Shown: positions 59,201 to 64,000 of the stretch, in pieces
Layout of the letters: each line of letters begins with the position of its first letter
Numbering within the stretch: position 1 is the first letter of the stretch
Assembly: GCA_947652115.1 (NCBI GenBank)
Contig: OX393565.1
Coordinates: 24,952,503-25,016,502, forward strand
Reading direction: 5' to 3'
Origin: Blastomussa wellsi
Taxonomy: Eukaryota > Cnidaria > Anthozoa > Scleractinia > Plerogyridae
Length of the DNA: 64,000 nt
Made by a program: the position numbers and the translations under genes
Notes under the pieces: model-generated
Database searches by the model: none
The model's input: only the letters and a program-made list of their open reading frames with translations
What the model was told of the DNA's origin: nothing

Positions 59201-62200
59201 CCGGGATAAACTCCAGTCTGTTCAGACTTTACTTAAAGGATCTTAGCCATCATGAGTTAAGTCAACTTTGGCAATGTATAAATTGCCTTCAAATCAAAGG
59301 AAACAGTGAGATAATAATTTACCAAGGAAGAAAAACACCAAAGAGACAACAACAGACTGAAACGAAACAAGGATGGCTTTGAATGACGAAGAGACTGTGA
59401 AAGATTCGACACCCGTGAAACAGCTCCTAAGAATAAATTTTATCTTAGTAACTAACCTGTTGTATCAACAGATCTGTAACAGCCCTGGGTTGTGCATTAT
59501 TTTCTCTTTTGAGAAGCGTGGTCATGAGTCCAACAAGCATCTCACAGGATAACACATTCAACACTTTACTGAACGGTGCGCAAAACTCAGGGGGGATGGG
59601 TGGAGGAACACCTGAAAATACACAATGCAAAGATAAGAAAAATGTTATACAAAACCACGATAGAGGAATTACTTCTGTACCTTTGACCTCGTTCTCCTTT
59701 TTCGTCCTCTTTCTTTGCTGTTCCTCGGCCTGATAGAGAAAAATGTTGAAGGGCCTGTCTGAATTTAACTTTCAAGATTAACTATGGGCATGGCATGTTC
59801 AGCAGAGTACATTCTATCTCTCCTATCATGTGATCTAAAAGAAATCTCGCATCATTCCATAAGATAAGCTCAAGATTTCTACCAGAATATCCATTAAATC
59901 CTAGAATCATTTGCCATTATTTTCTGTCACAAGGAGACAGATCTTACCTTCGACTGTTCAATCCGTGTGTAGTGATAGAAGAATGGGTTGTATTCCTTGA
60001 GGTATTCTTCTTTCAGCTCATACAAACCCCGGCCGGTAACGCCAGGTTTTCTATAATGAGATAACATTCCCAATTTTAGAATTTTGCTGGTATAATGCTT
60101 TTTGGTGCGCTCTTCGACTACTTCAACTTCTTTTATCAGTCTCTTTCCACAGCACGATGAAACAGATCGAAACAGCAACTTTAATGTCCCGTAAAGCTGT
60201 CATAAAACACTTCTCCCCAGTCAGACTAATGACATTTTTAGTAACTGAGAAACTTAACGGTAATTTGAATGCCTGAGCGTAAATGGCATCTTTCCGGTGG
60301 CTTTACGCCGACTTTACTTTACGCAGCTTTACGTGCCTTTGTAACACAGCCATGAAGCTCAAACTCCGACTTCACGCAACTTTATGTTTGCCTTAAAGTT
60401 GGGAAACTTTTCGATTTCGTGCTGTGTCCGCACAACTGAACAGATCATGTTTTCAGCGTTTTTGATTTTTAAGCGTTTATCAACTTGCAAGTTGCTTCAC
60501 TTGTAACTGGCTTCACTTTTGTGATTACATAAAATATAACAACAGCAGTTACTAAACTTGGTCCGGCAATTAGTATATTAAACACTTACGGTAGATTTCT
60601 CTATCTCGTTTTCTATTTGCTCATAAAAATGGGGCTCTTATTTTAAATGCTGAAGAGTCGATGATGGCAAAACCAATCAGACAAGCAGATTTGAACATGA
60701 CAAAGAACCCTGAATTACACCGATTCTTTTCAAACACGTAGGAATCACTGGCAGGACAAAATTAAAACGTTTATACACTTACTTAAAGGTTGACACAGAC
60801 TCGATGATTCCATCTACCCCTTCTTCGTCCTCTAACTCATTGTCGAGCAGTGGAAGAGCCTTAACAAGCTCGCTATGGGTCATGGGACGGAGGCACAACC
60901 TGTGGATAATCTCACGTCTCATGAAGTCATCCGCTGACACACGGCCAACCCCAGGCATGTACCGCTCACCTATTCACAGAAGGGAAAGAGCTTTTTGTTA
61001 CCGTTATTTTCACGAAACTTAACGCACTGTCAGTGAGACTTTCTGATTTCTTTATTTAGTTTTTGGCTATTTTTTCAAGCCACAAGGGCAGAACTTGAAA
61101 AAGCCAGCCTTACTTTTTCATGTCGATGTCTAAAGATCCTGATGGTATCGCAACTCTTTTTTATAGCTTCCGTATAATCACACAGTAATTTTTAACAAAA
61201 CTGGACCACTATTTGTAGGTTTCTATTGGTGTGCATACTCCTTTAATTTTCGCGATTACAAATCATCGCGAAATTAAAGAAATTAAAGACCGAAAGCTTT
61301 TACAGATCTACAAGAAATTCCAATTTGAAGCAAATGAATGTATATTAACATCAAGTATTGTGCTTACCTACAATGGCTATAAGCAAAGAAAAGAACGATT
61401 CTGCAATCGTCAACTTTTGAGTAAGTTTCTCCTAAAACGAGAAGAAGAATAAAAAGGAACCAGGTTTAGTGTACCCCAGTAAAATTTAAGGACAAGACCA
61501 TCAACATCAGCGTTAGGAATCAACATCGTCTTAGGAATCGGTACAGCCTTAATTTCAAATGTTTTTCGTTAATGTCTCGGGTGAAAAGAAAACGTTTCAG
61601 ATGTCATCACTAAAGGAGCGATCTGTAACGGATTACATATCTTGAAACGTCTAGCCTACATTTTTAAGTTTTTCAAATTTACAATCCTTCTCAACCTTCC
61701 TCAATTTAATTCATCCTCGTTTCTACACGATTTCTTGATACTTCTCTGGGTTTTTGCTACCATGGTAAATTGTTATTTCAAGGTTTCCTTAAGTTTGATT
61801 TGAAAGCAATTTATACATTACATAACAGGGCCGTAGTCAGAATAAAGTTTTGACTGAGGCAATGCCCATGGTTAAATTATCTTCGTAGGTACGAAAAAAA
61901 TGACCAAGGAAAGTGCGTCAGCTAGCTTCACACTTGCTACGGCCCTGCTACATATGGCAAAGACCCTTTAATTACCTGGTCATATTTGCTGTAAGCGAAG
62001 TCGTGCCTGCATTAAATAAAGAAAAAAGGGCATCTTATCAAAAATATCCAAGGATGAAAAAAAGACACTGAACAAAAAAAGGATAGATAAAAATCAATGG
62101 AATCTGAATGATTACAGGTGAAAATGTTAATAAAATCCCCAACGAATAGATTGATTTACAACACAGCCACAGTCACAACTTTAGCTATAAAATGAACTAG

Positions 62201-63943
62201 AAAAGTACCTTAACACGACTCAGCTAACATAAGAACCTTGTATATCTCAAAATCCCTTTACACTTAATTTTTGCGAGAGCAACGTTAGCAGTTTCGACCA
62301 TTTAAGATGCCTGATAAGATAAGGCACGACAGCAAGAAAGAAGCTGAATAAAACTTTTGGACAGTTACTAATGAAATGTTATGTAACGAACAGGATTTTA
62401 TGAGTCAGAATTGAATTCTATCCAATTCAGTTACGTCCTGACGACTTTCCTTTTACAAATTTCCAATGTACTAAATTTCTTAGTTTTTGGCTTGATGATA
62501 AAACGTTATACGAAAATCAACAAGACACACCTGGACCAATCCACTAGATCAAACTTGTCCAGCATGGCCAGCAAGAAGTAATCACTCTCCAAAAACGACG
62601 CCACAACCTTCCACGGAAAAAATTAAAACAGAAATGTGAACACTGGATGCACGAGATTCGGCTTGTGGTGACGCTTTTTCCAAACTTATGATATTCAAGC
62701 CGACAAATGCCATTCTGATGACGTAGCTCTACAGATATCCGTGCAGGGCTCTGATTGGCTGTCTCTGATTTCCACGCGCAAGTAACAACCAATCACCGAA
62801 ACCACATGGATCTGCGGAGCTACGTCATCAGTCATCTTCGTAACCAGATTTCCGTCGGTCGAATATCAAACCTCTGTTGATCGAAGGAAAAATAAAGCAC
62901 AAGAAGAACTGTATTGTTTATTCAGAGGTCTTTCTTTGCTCCCGGCCGCTCTGGCGTTGCCAACCGGGAGCGAAGGAAGACATCTGTATTCGCAAGTTAT
63001 ATTTACCCAGATCTGTAAAATCGTTGTACAAAAAGCTCGCATTGCTGGACACATAAACAGTCAGAAAAAACAATAATTTATCAAACTTACTCATGATAAT
63101 TACAATCATTAATATAATATTTATAATGATTATAACATGCATGCCTTACCTGAAGCATCATTACATCCTTGTCAAACATGTCCGCTCGACATCTTACATT
63201 GAAATAATTAAACACCTGAATGCAAACACAAACATAACCTCAAGACAAAGTAATACTTCAAATTCTACACACTTCATTTTAGTCTTGTACCTTCATTCAT
63301 CTCACTTTTACTGCACACTTTTGTGCAGCGTGGGAATAAATGAATTATGATTTAACTTCACTCCGTGGATTGATACTCTACAAAACCAGTTTAACAGGTT
63401 ATCTGTTATATTCTAAGCACGCAAAACACAGTTCAAAGTCTCAATTTCGGGAAAGAAAACCGTTGAACGATAAACGTTTTATTCAACGACGATATGTGTA
63501 ACTGATTGTGTGAGGCGCGTTGGCCTACATGTAAAGGTTAGTGCGCTGGACTCCGAATCGAAAAGGTCTGGGTTCGAGCCTCGACCGGAATCATCGCGTT
63601 GTGTTCTTGGGCAAGACACTCACAGTGCCTCTCTTCACCCGGGAGTAGAAATGAGCATCGGCAAATTTGCTGGCGCAGTCTGACTGAATAGAACACTGGC
63701 GAGTAACCTGCAATGGACTAGCATCCCATCCAGGGGAAGTAACATTACTCCAAGCCACTTCATGCTGCAGAAACCGCAGTTAGGCGCCGGCAGCTACGAG
63801 ACAACTGGGCTTAGGGCTTCAGCGCTATGTACCTGATTAATAACAAAGTAACCATTTCTTCGCCACATTCCAGCAAAAACTTGGGCCACCATAGCCAGGG
63901 TGCGGAGCGGGTACTCCATTAGAAACAACTTAAGTCTATCATC
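47231..63943 (-). CDS. UBR1/UBR2: UBR1/UBR2-type N-recognin E3 ubiquitin ligase, C-terminal part
   Basis: Partial: the N-terminal exons (UBR box) lie past the right edge. Thirty exons in transcript order: 63833-63943, 63150-63215, 62531-62607, 61976-62006, 61368-61431, 60783-60969, 59948-60050, 59681-59729, 59457-59611, 58765-58867, 58498-58589, 57680-57900, 56831-56981, 56048-56397, 55668-55728, 55365-55468, 54999-55056, 54472-54532, 54260-54347, 53989-54044, 53819-53909, 52896-52966, 52221-52404, 51550-51649, 50862-50998, 50202-50343, 49936-49995, 49600-49677, 48280-48552 and 47231-47372. These ligases bind destabilising N-terminal residues and ubiquitinate the substrate. Landmarks in order: [61 protein letters not shown]; the RING-H2 ([28 protein letters not shown]); the Cys-rich end ([34 protein letters not shown]); and the final IDWTNL. 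All junctions are in phase except exon 14 to 15. Confidence 0.9.
48725..48800 (-). repeat. tRNA-like sequence (pseudogene or SINE head)
   Basis: The minus strand reads TTTGGTATAGTGGTAAGCGA (A-box-like, as in Asp/Glu tRNAs) and, about 25 nt on, TCGGGTTCGATTCC (B-box-like). The acceptor stem pairs poorly and there is no clear anticodon stem, so this is a decayed tRNA or a SINE head rather than a working tRNA. It lies in a UBR intron. Confidence 0.5.
51220..51475. repeat. CCAATCA-rich repeat, copy 1 (UBR intron)
   Basis: Contains GAACCAATCAAAACTTGAAG, AGAAAGCGCGGGAAAACATG, CACGATTGGTTGTGGTTTT and AACCAATCACTAAG. It aligns in the same order with 54610-54780. Many CCAAT boxes on both strands come with the repeat and need not be regulatory. 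Confidence 0.6.
51711..52011. mobile_element. MITE with about 95-bp inverted arms (UBR intron)
   Basis: Left arm: AGCTAGCCTCCCACGCAGAC, GTCCTTTGGGCTTCGTCACG, CACTTCCGTTCACGGC, about 51711-51807. Its reverse complement occupies about 51918-52011 with few mismatches. The spacer is about 110 bp. No coding content. Confidence 0.75.
54610..54930. repeat. CCAATCA-rich repeat, copy 2 (UBR intron)
   Basis: CTGAACCAATCAAAACGCGA, GGAAAGCGCGGGAAAACGTG and CGAATCACGATTGGTCTTGG match 51220-51475. It has an extra segment with GCCATATTGG and ATATGGCCGCCGTGACGTCA words. Confidence 0.6.
58960..59235 (+). mobile_element. tRNA-derived SINE, copy 2 (UBR intron)
   Basis: Diverged head (GGCCCAATGTTAGTGCGCTG) and body with TTCTTGGGCAAGACACTTTA, GTGACTCTCTTCACCCAGGT, GAATAAATGGATACCGGCAA and GGGGAGTAGAACTCC. 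It shares these blocks with 28435-28690 and 63505-63832. Confidence 0.7.
59250..59430 (+). repeat. Dispersed repeat family 'AAACAAGGATGG', copy 5
   Basis: GTCAACTTTGGCAATGTATA, TTCAAATCAAAGGAAACAGT, GAAAAACACCAAAGAGACAA, CTGAAACGAAACAAGGATGG, CTTTGAATGACGAAGAGACT. This is the best-preserved copy in the window and lies in a UBR intron just after a SINE. Confidence 0.7.
61655..61835 (-). repeat. Dispersed repeat family 'AAACAAGGATGG', copy 6
   Basis: The reverse complement contains AAACGAGGATGAATTAAATT, GAGGAAGGTTGAGAAGGATT and TTGCTTTCAAATCAAACTTA. UBR intron. Confidence 0.6.
62660..62835. repeat. Imperfect inverted repeat (UBR intron)
   Basis: GATGACGTAGCTC at about 62708-62720 mirrors GAGCTACGTCATC at about 62817-62829. 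CCGTGCAGGG..TTGGCTG and AACCAATC words lie between. Possibly a MITE. Confidence 0.5.
63505..63832 (+). mobile_element. tRNA-derived SINE, copy 3 (UBR intron)
   Basis: The head has GGTTAGTGCGCTGGACTCCG and B-box GGGTTCGAGCCTCG. The body has TTCTTGGGCAAGACACTCAC, AGTGCCTCTCTTCACCCGGG and CATCCCATCCAGGGG. This is the most complete of the three copies, and it ends almost at the splice donor of the first UBR exon in the window. Confidence 0.7.
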
Positions 63944-64000
63944 CTAGAAAAGGCACACATAATGGATTTAAAGGAAAAAATAAACAGTTAATACACAAGA

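Noticed and set aside
63007..63053. Exon-like segment between UBR exons 2 and 3 ([12 protein letters not shown])
   Set aside because: It has AG and GT borders, but exon 2 joins exon 3 directly in phase, and that join (MLQ then [16 protein letters not shown]) matches UBR1/2 without a gap.
63518..63595. tRNA gene
   Set aside because: The sequence has A- and B-box-like parts but is followed by the shared SINE body and lacks a proper cloverleaf; called as a SINE head.
1..64000. CRISPR arrays, operons, bacterial insertion sequences
   Set aside because: The window is intron-bearing animal DNA; the regular repeats found are microsatellites, MITEs and SINEs.

Overview
This window is animal nuclear DNA: AT-rich, with short spliced exons, GT-AG introns and many small non-autonomous transposons. 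The gene set and repeats suggest a cnidarian, most likely an anthozoan such as a stony coral. That assignment is inference; nothing in the sequence names the species. Almost none of the long open frames are complete genes. The genes were assembled here exon by exon from splice sites, reading phase and similarity to known protein families.

Layout, left to right. (1) 1-5.6 kb is gene-poor and contains a roughly 2 kb TTAA-flanked transposon. (2) 5.6-20.3 kb holds two intact tandem copies of a six-exon gene for a ten-helix transporter of the CRT-like (chloroquine-resistance-transporter-like) family. A 2.7 kb repeat-rich spacer with retroelement debris separates them. Copy 1 contains a 200-N assembly gap, and copy 2 carries a LINE insertion absent from copy 1. 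(3) 22.7-26.4 kb is a NUDT14-type Nudix hydrolase (UDP-sugar diphosphatase), whose second coding exon exists as two alternative 44-nt versions. (4) 26.4-32.7 kb is intergenic and packed with SINE, MITE and fold-back elements. (5) 32.7-45.0 kb holds two tandem paralogous seven-helix membrane proteins of the TM7S3/TM198-like (DUF4203) type, with four internal exons of identical length and phase. (6) 47.2-63.9 kb, on the minus strand, is the C-terminal part (30 exons, about 1,150 codons) of a UBR1/UBR2-type N-recognin E3 ubiquitin ligase. It includes the RING-H2 and the Cys/His-rich C-terminal domain. Its N-terminal part, with the UBR box, lies beyond the right edge.

The genes show no obvious common pathway; this is an ordinary metazoan gene neighbourhood shaped by tandem duplication and transposon load. 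The points most worth checking are the mutually exclusive NUDT14 exons, the two diverging CRT-like copies, the one reading-phase break in the UBR gene beside a C-homopolymer, and several well-bounded non-autonomous transposons. I found no CRISPR array, operon or other prokaryotic feature, and no gene system that looks wholly new.
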